Source: Fodinibius saliphilus (GTDB lineage Bacteria; Bacteroidota; Rhodothermia; Balneolales; Balneolaceae). From it: a stretch of 64,000 nucleotides of DNA. The notes beneath the pieces are model-generated. The model was not told the DNA's origin. It made no database searches and was given only the letters and a program-made list of their open reading frames with translations. Location of the stretch: the NCBI RefSeq assembly GCF_005869845.1, contig NZ_VAWF01000001.1, positions 1,798,001 through 1,862,000 of the forward strand, read 5' to 3'. Position 1 is the first letter of the stretch; each line of letters begins with the position of its first letter. Below are positions 1 through 7,871 of the stretch, in pieces. A program made the translations under genes and the position numbers.

Positions 1-1170
1 ACTGCCTTTGATAAAAAATTGGAAAATGTGCGCTATGCCCACATGATTACCGGAAGTATTGGAAAAACAGCTGTACTCTGTAAAAACGATAGTTTAGACC
101 AAGCAACTTTTAAGCTGTTCCATCCTTTGTCATTTATGTTAGCTTCTCCTATCGAAAGCCGGAGTATCGATAACTTGCAACCCTACTTCGCAGAAGAAAA
201 GTTTGACGGCATGCGTGCCCAAGCACATATAAATGATCAACAAGTTGAGCTATATTCCCGCGACCTTAATGATATTACCCATTCATTTCCCGAAATTGTT
301 GACTTCTTTGCACAACGCAAACTACCCGGCACCGTACTGGATGGCGAAATCTGCGTATTTAAAGATGACGAAATTCTCCCCTTCCAACTGCTCCAGAAAC
401 GCATGGGGCGAAAAAAACCGACCCAAGAATTCATTGACCAATTTCCTGTACTATTTATCTCTTATGACTTACTCTTTAAAGAAGGTCAGCCACTTTTTGA
501 CAATTCATTTAACCAGCGAAGAGCAAAACTGGAATCGTTAGCAGATACACACACTCTACCTATTACCAACCAGTTCAAAGTTAACAACCATGAACATCTG
601 GAAAAGCTATTTAACAGGGCCCTCGCTCACGGTAATGAAGGATTAATGCTAAAGAAAAAAGAAAGCTCATATGAATACGGACAACGACGAAAGTCGTGGT
701 TAAAAGTTAAAAAACCTGCTGGTACTCTCGATACCATACTGATGTATGCCCATGCCGGCAGCGGCAAACGTGGTGGCTACTATTCTGATTTCACCCTAGG
801 TATTCGGGTAGCAGAAGATGAGCGATATGAAGAGGAGTTCATCCCAATTGGAAAAGCGTATGGGGGCTATACAGATAAAGAAATGAAGCGACTGAATAAA
901 AAAATTAAAGATTTAACAGTTGAAAAGTATGGACCTACCCTAGGTCTGATTCCCAAAATCGTAGTAGAGCTAGAATTTGATGACATCCAGATAAATAAAC
1001 GTACCAAAGCTAATTATACACTTCGGCTCCCGCGTTTTAAAGCTATACGCTGGGACCTCGCCCCCTCAGATACGGATACCCTTAAAGATGTAGAACGAAT
1101 GTATCAGAAAAAGATTGATCAAGACCGATTGAAGCAAAACGAAAACCCCTCATTCACATTCGAACAATGA
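1..1170 (+). CDS. ATP-dependent DNA ligase, ligase-associated DNA damage response type (5' truncated by window)
   Basis: This joins nicked DNA through a ligase-AMP intermediate. The reading frame is open to base 1, so the N-terminal part (probably about 150 residues) lies outside the window; the TTG at 19 is not a convincing start. Nucleotidyltransferase motifs are in order: motif I KFDGMR with the adenylated lysine near visible residue 67, DGEI (motif III), EGLM (motif IV) and WLKVKK (motif V), followed by an OB-fold region ending near the stop. The order and length fit the bacterial ligases that sit with an exonuclease, a Lhr-like helicase and the PdeM phosphoesterase. Here the helicase and PdeM are 31 kb away (32547-35773). 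The exonuclease may lie just upstream of the window. The stop codon lies inside a terminator hairpin (1143-1177). Confidence 0.93.
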   Translation, partial: TAFDKKLENVRYAHMITGSIGKTAVLCKNDSLDQATFKLFHPLSFMLASPIESRSIDNLQPYFAEEKFDGMRAQAHINDQQVELYSRDLNDITHSFPEIVDFFAQRKLPGTVLDGEICVFKDDEILPFQLLQKRMGRKKPTQEFIDQFPVLFISYDLLFKEGQPLFDNSFNQRRAKLESLADTHTLPITNQFKVNNHEHLEKLFNRALAHGNEGLMLKKKESSYEYGQRRKSWLKVKKPAGTLDTILMYAHAGSGKRGGYYSDFTLGIRVAEDERYEEEFIPIGKAYGGYTDKEMKRLNKKIKDLTVEKYGPTLGLIPKIVVELEFDDIQINKRTKANYTLRLPRFKAIRWDLAPSDTDTLKDVERMYQKKIDQDRLKQNENPSFTFEQ

Positions 1171-1177
1171 GGGGTTT
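1143..1177. terminator. Bidirectional terminator overlapping the ligase stop codon
   Basis: A perfect 12-bp inverted repeat (AAACCCCTCATT at 1143-1154 with AATGAGGGGTTT at 1166-1177) has an 11-base loop. The ligase stop TGA (1168-1170) lies in the right arm. Arms end in T runs on both strands, so it can serve both the ligase and the convergent lipoprotein gene ending at 1192. Confidence 0.8.
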
Positions 1178-1191
1178 GTTGTGTAAACACC

Positions 1192-1686
1192 TCAACCTTG
1201 AACCGTTAATTTACTTTCTATATTCTTTAAAATTGGCTGAATATGTTTTTGAGCAGTCTTTTTCTTGACGTCAAAGGTTCGCCACTGTGACATCTTAACC
1301 TGCTTTATTAATTGAATTGATACTTTAGAACCTGAATCAACTTCGATAACCCGTACACTTAACTTATAACGTTCGTCACTATCAGATCCCATAGTACGCC
1401 CGCCACTTACAGAAGCTGAACTGCCTGCTTGCCTCCAATCAGTTTTTATGGTACCTGCCTTCTTATTAGAAGAAGTGATTTCCCAACCGTCCTGTATAAG
1501 CATTTTTGACTTATAGTTTTTCACCTCCTCTTTGACTACATCAAAAGCCTGTTCTGGTGATTCTTGATAAGTTTGGAAAGTAAGTCCTTTTTGCTGGTTA
1601 TCAGGCAATTGATAAACAGACCCACTGCCTGCGCAGCTAACCATTAAAAATACAGCGATCAATAAATTTATAATGATTGATTTCAT
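1192..1686 (-). CDS. Lipoprotein of unknown function, weakly BamC-like
   Basis: A 164-residue protein with a hydrophobic signal (residues 4-17) and a lipobox VSC giving Cys18, so it is probably lipid-anchored. The mature part has an alpha/beta repeat pattern: a predicted helix (about 45-60), then strands with GWEI, GTIKTDW and a long VSIQLIKQ strand, then a terminal helix. This pattern recalls the NlpB/DapX (BamC) helix-grip fold, but I see no decisive motif, so the relation is only a suggestion. It is convergent with the ligase and shares its terminator. The start ATG (1686) directly precedes the signal peptide. Confidence 0.7.
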   Translation of the reverse strand: MKSIIINLLIAVFLMVSCAGSGSVYQLPDNQQKGLTFQTYQESPEQAFDVVKEEVKNYKSKMLIQDGWEITSSNKKAGTIKTDWRQAGSSASVSGGRTMGSDSDERYKLSVRVIEVDSGSKVSIQLIKQVKMSQWRTFDVKKKTAQKHIQPILKNIESKLTVQG

Positions 1687-1793
1687 ATGTACCCCTTATT
1701 TTTCTCTCGATAATTAATTCTCTTTTAATAATGGCATAATTTTATACATTATCAAAAGTATGTAGTTTTTTTAAACAATAACCTTTTCCTAAC

Positions 1794-2741
1794 ATGAGTA
1801 GTTGGACTCTCAAATCAATACCACCCCACGACTGGTTTTTATGCCTCGATATCGATCAATATTTTGATCACGAACATGATCCCGAAAAGACTTTTGAAGA
1901 GGGATTCACCCGCCCCATTCCTATTGGAGATCGTGACACTATAATTACCTCTTTTTTTAATGGTGACCCAGAAAATCCAGAGTTTCATTTTGAGAGCCCC
2001 GAATCACTTACCAAAGAAGAGATTGAAGAGGCAAACAAAAGCTTACGCCGTATCTTTGGCACCGATCTGGATCTACGCCCAATGTATGATACACTTGATG
2101 ATGATCCTGTTATCGGTCCTAAGTTAACAGAACTCTATGGATTAAAACGTATGTCCCGGGCAAACCTTTTTGAAGATACCATTAACCGTATTATTGAGAT
2201 GCGCCTGTCACACAAGCCCACAGCAAAAAAAATGGTCTACAAGATCAGAGAAAACTATGGTTCCCTTGTTACAACTAACGGCAACAGTTTACCCGCCTGG
2301 CCCAGACCACATCAATTGGTAAAAGCCAACCCTATTGCTATTCGCAAATTGGGACCTACAAAAAGGAAGGGAGAATTTATTATAGGTTTTGCCGAAGATA
2401 TTCTTTCAGGAGAGCAAAATTTAGAACAACTGGAAAACTGTGACCCACAAACATTTTACAATACCATTAAAGAAGTACGAGGGGTTGGTCCTACCTCAGC
2501 TCAACAACTTATGCTATTTAGGAACCATACCAATGCTTGTTTTCCCAGTAATAAAACATCGGGGGAAGAGAAAGGGCTTCGAAAATGGATTGTTATGAGC
2601 TATGGAGGAGATCCGGATACAATAACAGAAGATAACTTCCAGGATATGATCTCTAAATGGGAAGGCTATGAGGCGGCAGCATTGGAATTTATGTTTGTGA
2701 ATTGGATACTTAGCGAAAAAGAGAAAAAACAGAGAAAGTAA
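1794..2741 (+). CDS. HhH-GPD (AlkA/OGG-like) DNA glycosylase homologue, catalytic Asp apparently replaced
   Basis: A 315-residue protein whose second half matches the base-excision glycosylase fold: LFEDTINRIIEMRLS (about 125-139) corresponds to the AlkA helix before the lesion pocket, and KEVRGVGPTSAQQLM (226-240) is a clear helix-hairpin-helix with the GVGP turn. In active members an Asp lies about 20 residues after the hairpin in a P-x-D context; here the stretch reads FPSNKTSGEE, with Asn253 where Asp is expected. The first 90 residues are acidic and family-specific. It may be a weakly active or non-catalytic DNA-binding member, or another residue may take over. No partner gene is adjacent. 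The ATG at 1794 is the only start that keeps the whole N-terminal region. Confidence 0.72.
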   Translation: MSSWTLKSIPPHDWFLCLDIDQYFDHEHDPEKTFEEGFTRPIPIGDRDTIITSFFNGDPENPEFHFESPESLTKEEIEEANKSLRRIFGTDLDLRPMYDTLDDDPVIGPKLTELYGLKRMSRANLFEDTINRIIEMRLSHKPTAKKMVYKIRENYGSLVTTNGNSLPAWPRPHQLVKANPIAIRKLGPTKRKGEFIIGFAEDILSGEQNLEQLENCDPQTFYNTIKEVRGVGPTSAQQLMLFRNHTNACFPSNKTSGEEKGLRKWIVMSYGGDPDTITEDNFQDMISKWEGYEAAALEFMFVNWILSEKEKKQRK

Positions 2742-2892
2742 TTCACTTCTATGTCCGCTTTTTCTTTTACGAAAAAGGGTGATAGTTACTTCTATTATAA
2801 CCAAACAACCCTTTATTAAAATGTTCTAAACTACGTGTAAAAAGCACCTTAGAATATTACAATGTAGCTTTGAGAGTGGTTAATTATTTTTT

Positions 2893-2906
2893 TGAAACCG
2901 CTTCCA
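2893..2906. promoter_or_regulatory. LacI-type operator in front of the lacI-family gene
   Basis: TGAAACCGCTTCCA is an imperfect 14-bp palindrome around a central CG. It is 88 bases before the regulator's ATG and matches three other sites in the cluster (11256, 14740, 16882), suggesting autoregulation. Confidence 0.65.
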
Positions 2907-2993
2907 AATCTATTTTAATATGCATCACTTGTATACCTAGTAAAATCTATGTACCATAAAAAACAGGTTTTAACATAGTGTTAAGTATGTTTT

Positions 2994-4019
2994 ATGAAAA
3001 AGCTGAGTATTGACCAAGTTGCAGAATTAGCATATGTCTCTCGTTCGGTAGTTTCCCGTGTTCTAAATAATCACAAAAATGTAAGTGATGAAGCTCGAGA
3101 ACGTGTTATGAAAGTGGTAGAAGAGCATAACTACCAGCCAAGCTCTGTTGCAAGGGGACTTGCAACCAATAGAAATTATGAAATTGGTATTGTAGCCCCT
3201 CGCCGATGTGATGAAACTCTAGGAAATGGCTTTTGGTCTCTTTTACACCTTGGCATTTTTGAGGAATGTATTGATAATGGATATTTCGTGACCTTATCAC
3301 CCATCTCTACCGATAAAGGGGCTGACATTAATGAAAATATCTTGGACGAGAAGCGTCTGGATGGCTACATCCTATTGACCCAAGAGGTGACAGACTTTGT
3401 CATCAATAAACTCAAAGAACAAGATGTACCAATGGTAGTTGTGGGCCATGATGAACAAAACCATGAAATAACCTCTATTGATGTAAATAACTTTTCCGGT
3501 GTAAAAAAATCCACAACCCACTTAATTGAATTGGGGCATAAGCGTATTGGAGCTATCATGGCCAGTCCCAATATGAAAGAATCGGTTGATAGAATTAACG
3601 GTTATAAAGCAGCCCTGAATGAAGCCAATTTACCTATTACTGATAAATACATTGCTGTTGATGACTATTCGCAACGCCACGGCTATTCGACTATGAAAAA
3701 ATGGATTAAAGAAGGGCTGGATATTACAGGGGTTGTCTGCATGAGCGATACCTTGGCAATGGGGGCCCTGCTTGCTCTACATGAAGAAAGCATTCCAGTT
3801 CCAGAGGAATTTTCGGTTGTCGGTTTTGATGACCTACCCATTGCTCAATATACCATCCCCCCTCTTACCACAGTGCAACAACCAATCTATCAAAAAGGGC
3901 AACGAGCTGCTAACCTTCTTGTCAATCAAATTGAAAATAAGGAGGCGAATATTGTGCATGAAAATTTAGAGGCCGAACTAATAGTTCGCCAAAGCTCCGA
4001 TATTGCCCCACAAAAATAA
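2994..4019 (+). CDS. LacI-family transcriptional regulator of the amino-sugar cluster
   Basis: A 341-residue repressor-type protein. The N-terminal helix-turn-helix is SIDQVAELAYVSRSVVSRVLN with the LacI hinge motif SSVARGLA near residue 50-57, followed by a periplasmic-binding-protein-like effector domain (about 62-335, with GFDDLPIAQYTIPPLTTV near the C-terminus). It stands at the edge of an amino-sugar locus and has a matching operator upstream of its own start and of three further units. The likely effector is an amino-sugar or its phosphate, which is an inference from the neighbours. Note the unusual QVAELAYVSRSVV recognition helix: the site it should read has a CG centre like other LacI operators. 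It ends in a shared terminator (4073-4104) with the convergent nagB-like gene. Confidence 0.9.
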   Translation: MKKLSIDQVAELAYVSRSVVSRVLNNHKNVSDEARERVMKVVEEHNYQPSSVARGLATNRNYEIGIVAPRRCDETLGNGFWSLLHLGIFEECIDNGYFVTLSPISTDKGADINENILDEKRLDGYILLTQEVTDFVINKLKEQDVPMVVVGHDEQNHEITSIDVNNFSGVKKSTTHLIELGHKRIGAIMASPNMKESVDRINGYKAALNEANLPITDKYIAVDDYSQRHGYSTMKKWIKEGLDITGVVCMSDTLAMGALLALHEESIPVPEEFSVVGFDDLPIAQYTIPPLTTVQQPIYQKGQRAANLLVNQIENKEANIVHENLEAELIVRQSSDIAPQK

Positions 4020-4072
4020 TGGATTCCCCTACTTGGTATCTCTTCAACAATTTGTATTAAATAGAGTAAAAA

Positions 4073-4104
4073 AAAGGTGATGTACCAGTCGGCACACCAC
4101 CTTT
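4073..4104. terminator. Bidirectional terminator between lacI-family gene and nagB-like gene
   Basis: Stem AAAGGTGATGT (4073-4083) pairs with ACACCACCTTT (4094-4104) with one imperfect pair and a 10-base loop; it is flanked by A-rich and T-rich tracts so it can act in both directions. Confidence 0.7.
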
Positions 4105-4109
4105 TCTTT

Positions 4110-6035
4110 TTATTGATTCTTTCTATACTGAACAAATCCTTCAATAGCTTCGTATTCAGCAAAGCCAAGCTTATCATAGAGCTTTGCTGTTCCTCGATTA
4201 CGCTGTTCAGATCGCTGCCAAAATTCACGTTCATCAGGGCCGGGAAATAACGGGCGATCTTTTTGTGACTGGTGCTTAAAAATAGCACGGCGTTTTTTAG
4301 CTAACTCTTCTGGGCTTAACGGTACAGCCATCTCAATTTCGTTAATTTCCCACTCTTGCCATGCACCGCGATATAGCCACACATAACAATCTTGGTACCA
4401 ATCGTCGTCTAAACACTCTTCAAGAGCCGAGAATATTGCCTTAAGGCAAACACGATGTGTTCCATGCGGGTCTGACAGGTCTCCCGCTGCATATACCTGA
4501 TGGGGTTGAACTTCGCGTAAAAGATCAACAATAATATCCACATCGTCTTGCGACAACGGTTTCTTTTTTACACGGCCCGTCTCATAAAACGGCATATCAA
4601 GGAAGTGCAATTGATCTTCAGGTACTCCACAATACCGCGCTGCGGCTTTGGCTTCGCCTCGTCGGATAAGACCTTTGATCTCTTTTATTTCATCGGTATC
4701 AACTTGACCAGGCTCTTTGTCATTTAAGAACTGCTTAATCTCTTTCAGCATATTATTAGCTTCATCCTGCTCTATGCTAAACGTATCGTTATAATCAGAA
4801 ACAAAATCTACGAACCGCACAACATCATCATCAAAAACAGCGATATTACCAGATGTTTGGTAGGCAACATGTACTTCGTGGTCATGTTCTACAAGACGAA
4901 TCAACGTACCCCCCATCGATATTACATCATCATCAGGGTGGGGACTAAAGACGATAGCTCTTTTAGGAAACGGTTCGGCTCGCTCAGGTCGATTTTTATC
5001 CTCAGCATTGGGTTTACCACCGGGCCAACCGGTTATAGTATGCTGTAACTCATTAAATACTTTTAGATTGATATCATAGGCGGGGCCGTATTGCGTAAGC
5101 AAATCTCCCATGCCATGCTCATTATAGTCTTCATCCGTTAATTTGAGAACCGGTTTATCAACTTTCTGACACAGCCATACCACAGCTTTCCGTATCAGCT
5201 GATCGTCCCAGTCACAACTTCTTAGCAACCAGGGTGTTTTCTTACAAATCAGTTCATCCGCCGATGCAGTATCCAAAACTACTTCAGCATTATCATGTTT
5301 TTGTAGATAGGTGGCAGGAACACTTTCACGAACTTCCCCTTCTACCGTTTCTTTAATTATAGGAGCCTTCCCTTCGCCCCAAGCCATCATAATAATACGA
5401 TCAGAATCGAGAATAGTACCTACCCCCATTGTAATAGCTCGTCTTGGGACATACTCTTCACCGAAAAAGTCGCTTGCTGCATCTTTTCTAGTAATTTTAT
5501 CCAGCGTAATGAGGCGAGTCTTGGAATCTGGGCGTGAACCGGGCTCGTTAAAACCAATATGTCCTGTTCTACCAATACCCAGAAGTTGAATATCGATCCC
5601 CCCCACTTCAGCAATTTTCTGCTCATAATCTTTGCAATAATCCTCAATCTCCTCTTCTTTAATTGTCCCATCCGGAATATGAACCTGCTCTTCAGGAATA
5701 TCTACATGGTTAAAAAGCTGCTCATCCATAAACCGAACATAACTTTGCAACGAGTTCGGTTGCATCGGATAGTATTCATCCAAATTAAACGTAATTACAT
5801 TTTGAAAAGAAAGCCCCTCTTCTTGGTGCATACGAATGAGTTCAGCATATACATCAGTTGGGGTTGACCCGGTGGCTAAGCCCAATACCAATGAATCATT
5901 TTGCTCTTGCTTTCGACGTATTTCATCAGCAATAAGCTGAGCCACATATCTAGAACCTTGTATAGATTCATCAAAAATTTTAGTGGGTATATTTTCGTAA
6001 TAACTAAATCGCGTTTCTGAAGCTCGGTAATTCAT
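4110..6035 (-). CDS. nagB: Glucosamine-6-phosphate deaminase fused to a PIG-L/LmbE deacetylase-like domain
   Basis: A 641-residue fusion. Residues about 20-275 are NagB-like: FNLDEYYP with the general-base Asp86 and GIGRTGHIGFNEPGS with His159, which convert GlcN-6-P to fructose-6-P and ammonia. Residues about 358-600 are a PIG-L (LmbE) zinc deacetylase-like domain with HPDDD at 366-370 and a later DPHGTHR motif. Related long NagB proteins occur in Bacteroidota. No nagA is visible in the window, so the C-terminal domain might supply GlcNAc(-6-P) deacetylation; that is inference. It lies after susC-susD on the same strand with a 202-base gap that carries two hairpins (6132-6149, 6180-6212), so its expression may be partly uncoupled. 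Both active-site motif sets look intact. Confidence 0.9.
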   Translation of the reverse strand: MNYRASETRFSYYENIPTKIFDESIQGSRYVAQLIADEIRRKQEQNDSLVLGLATGSTPTDVYAELIRMHQEEGLSFQNVITFNLDEYYPMQPNSLQSYVRFMDEQLFNHVDIPEEQVHIPDGTIKEEEIEDYCKDYEQKIAEVGGIDIQLLGIGRTGHIGFNEPGSRPDSKTRLITLDKITRKDAASDFFGEEYVPRRAITMGVGTILDSDRIIMMAWGEGKAPIIKETVEGEVRESVPATYLQKHDNAEVVLDTASADELICKKTPWLLRSCDWDDQLIRKAVVWLCQKVDKPVLKLTDEDYNEHGMGDLLTQYGPAYDINLKVFNELQHTITGWPGGKPNAEDKNRPERAEPFPKRAIVFSPHPDDDVISMGGTLIRLVEHDHEVHVAYQTSGNIAVFDDDVVRFVDFVSDYNDTFSIEQDEANNMLKEIKQFLNDKEPGQVDTDEIKEIKGLIRRGEAKAAARYCGVPEDQLHFLDMPFYETGRVKKKPLSQDDVDIIVDLLREVQPHQVYAAGDLSDPHGTHRVCLKAIFSALEECLDDDWYQDCYVWLYRGAWQEWEINEIEMAVPLSPEELAKKRRAIFKHQSQKDRPLFPGPDEREFWQRSEQRNRGTAKLYDKLGFAEYEAIEGFVQYRKNQ

Positions 6036-6131
6036 TGTTAGTTTTTAGTTAAAATAATAGATCTCAACTCATTCAAATGATTGTAATGTCGCTGAACCTT
6101 AACAATCAGTTCGTGTTATCATAGGTTAAAA

Positions 6132-6149
6132 TCTGCTACACCTAGCAGA
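6132..6149 (-). terminator. Short hairpin before the nagB-like gene
   Basis: TCTGCTA (6132-6138) and TAGCAGA (6143-6149) form a perfect 7-bp stem with a 4-base loop. On the minus strand it is followed by TTTT, so it resembles a weak intrinsic terminator or leader hairpin. Confidence 0.4.
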
Positions 6150-6179
6150 CAAATGTTAATGTTATATTATAATGATCCC

Positions 6180-6212
6180 GCCGGGACCCTGTCTTACAAC
6201 AAAAGTCCCGGC
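6180..6212 (-). terminator. GC-rich hairpin after susD
   Basis: GCCGGGAC (6180-6187) and GTCCCGGC (6205-6212) form an 8-bp perfect stem with a 17-base loop, 26 bases past the susD-like stop. There is no strong T run, so it may stabilise the susCD transcript end or act as a partial terminator. Confidence 0.5.
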
Positions 6213-6237
6213 AGATCAATTAGGTTTAAGCATAAGG

Positions 6238-7833
6238 TTATTGCTTATCCCACCAAACACGGGTTACCATATCATTTGGTCCTTGTCGGCTTATTACTTC
6301 TTTATAATTCTTTGCATTGAGAACCGACTCTGTTCCTTGTGGATAGATCATTCGGCGTGGTATTTGTCCATTTGTTTGGTTACCGGCCGGTGGATTATTA
6401 CTGTCTACCATTGCTGGCTCCAAGTCAGGGTATCCACTGCGACGGAAGTTACTCCAGGCTTCATAACCATTGAGGAATACGGCTGCCCAGTATTGGGTAT
6501 TTATTTGTTCTAACTGTTGTGCTTCAGTACCACCTGTATTAAAGGGATTATTGGCCAGGTAATTGTTAATTTCTGCCGAAGCAATATCTGCCCCTCCATC
6601 AGCATCATAAAGTGATAGGTAGTTCATGGCAGCTCGAACCCCATCATTATAGTGTGTTTCGGCAGTACCCGAAACAGACCAACCACGAACAGCTACTTCT
6701 GCCAACATAAATTCTACTTCGGCATAAGTTTGGAAGAAAGTCGGATCATCACGATCTGCCAGCATAGGATTCACCCGCGAGTAGTCAGCCATATCTCCGG
6801 TATAGCTTGAATGACTCTGAACGGAAGTAGAAGTATATCCACTTGGGAATCCTAAAGGGGGCTTATTATCCTGAGCATAAATATCAATACGTGGATCATT
6901 GCGGTTATCTAACCAATCAATAAGCGTTTGTGCAACATATTCATGATCGCTACTGTGGCTTAATACTTCGCTAACAGGATTACTATTCATACCTGCCGGA
7001 CCATTATTTGGCCCATCTTGGTGTTTAACCATAGCAATATCCTCATTACTGGTCATGACACCACCAGGAGCCGAAATCGCAGCCTCTGCTTGGTTCTGGG
7101 CTTTACTGATATCTACCTTAACCAACCGAAGTGCCAGTCGCAGTCTCAGTGAGTTAGCAAACTTCTGCCACTTTGTGACATCCCCGTTATAAAGCAGATC
7201 ATTACTACCAAACGAAGATTTTGATCCATCCAACTGCTTTACTGCTGCATCCAGTTCAGAAAAGAAATCGTCATAGATATCTTTTTGGCGATCGTAAACC
7301 GGGGTAAACTCGCGATCAATAAACCCTTTGCCCGCTTCTGAATAAGGCATATCACCATATAGATCGGTAATACGATGGTATATAAACACCCTCATTATTC
7401 GTGCTATGGCGAGTTGATTATCGACGGTTTCTCCGGCCTCTTTCTTTTTCTTGAGCTGATAAACCAGATCCTCAACATTTTTGACCTGTGCCCTGCTGGA
7501 AATACCGGTTCCAGAAAATGCTGTATTCCAGAAAGACGTTAACCAGCCAACACTCTCAGTATAGTTATTGCCACCCCCAAACCATACATTCACAAGGTGT
7601 TGCACAATATTTTCACTATACAGAAGGTTTGCACGCCAGACCTCATAGCGTGTCCCTGCTGTAGCTAATTGAATGGTAGTAAGCTGCATCTCAGGGGCAA
7701 CCTGATTTACAGTTGTTGGATCTTCATTCATGTCTCCAAAATCACTGAAAGAGTCACAAGAAGTAACAAGCACTCCAACCAGTAACAAAGCAAATACTAT
7801 AGGTGTTATTTTAGATAAGTATGATGTACTCAT
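6238..7833 (-). CDS. SusD/RagB-family glycan-binding outer-membrane lipoprotein
   Basis: A 531-residue protein of the usual SusD length. It has a lipoprotein signal (residues 8-25) with lipobox VTSC giving Cys26. The body has the helical TPR-like SusD scaffold with late motifs ALRLVKVD, FMLAEVAVRGW and WAAVFLNGYEAWSNFRRSGYP (split by the family's typical FNGYEAW box). It should sit on the cell surface as a lid over the SusC-like transporter encoded immediately upstream (38-base gap) and bind the oligosaccharide. This subgroup (with DPTTVNQVAPE near the N-terminus) is often annotated SusD/RagB family or SusD-like 2. Context suggests amino-sugar oligomers as ligand. Confidence 0.93.
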   Translation of the reverse strand: MSTSYLSKITPIVFALLLVGVLVTSCDSFSDFGDMNEDPTTVNQVAPEMQLTTIQLATAGTRYEVWRANLLYSENIVQHLVNVWFGGGNNYTESVGWLTSFWNTAFSGTGISSRAQVKNVEDLVYQLKKKKEAGETVDNQLAIARIMRVFIYHRITDLYGDMPYSEAGKGFIDREFTPVYDRQKDIYDDFFSELDAAVKQLDGSKSSFGSNDLLYNGDVTKWQKFANSLRLRLALRLVKVDISKAQNQAEAAISAPGGVMTSNEDIAMVKHQDGPNNGPAGMNSNPVSEVLSHSSDHEYVAQTLIDWLDNRNDPRIDIYAQDNKPPLGFPSGYTSTSVQSHSSYTGDMADYSRVNPMLADRDDPTFFQTYAEVEFMLAEVAVRGWSVSGTAETHYNDGVRAAMNYLSLYDADGGADIASAEINNYLANNPFNTGGTEAQQLEQINTQYWAAVFLNGYEAWSNFRRSGYPDLEPAMVDSNNPPAGNQTNGQIPRRMIYPQGTESVLNAKNYKEVISRQGPNDMVTRVWWDKQ

Positions 7834-7871
7834 AATTGATAGAATTCATTTATTAGGTTTATGCAGTGCTT

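Noticed and set aside
5311-5589. Plus-strand frame opposite the nagB-like gene
   Set aside because: Shadow of the strongly supported NagB coding frame; no independent signal.
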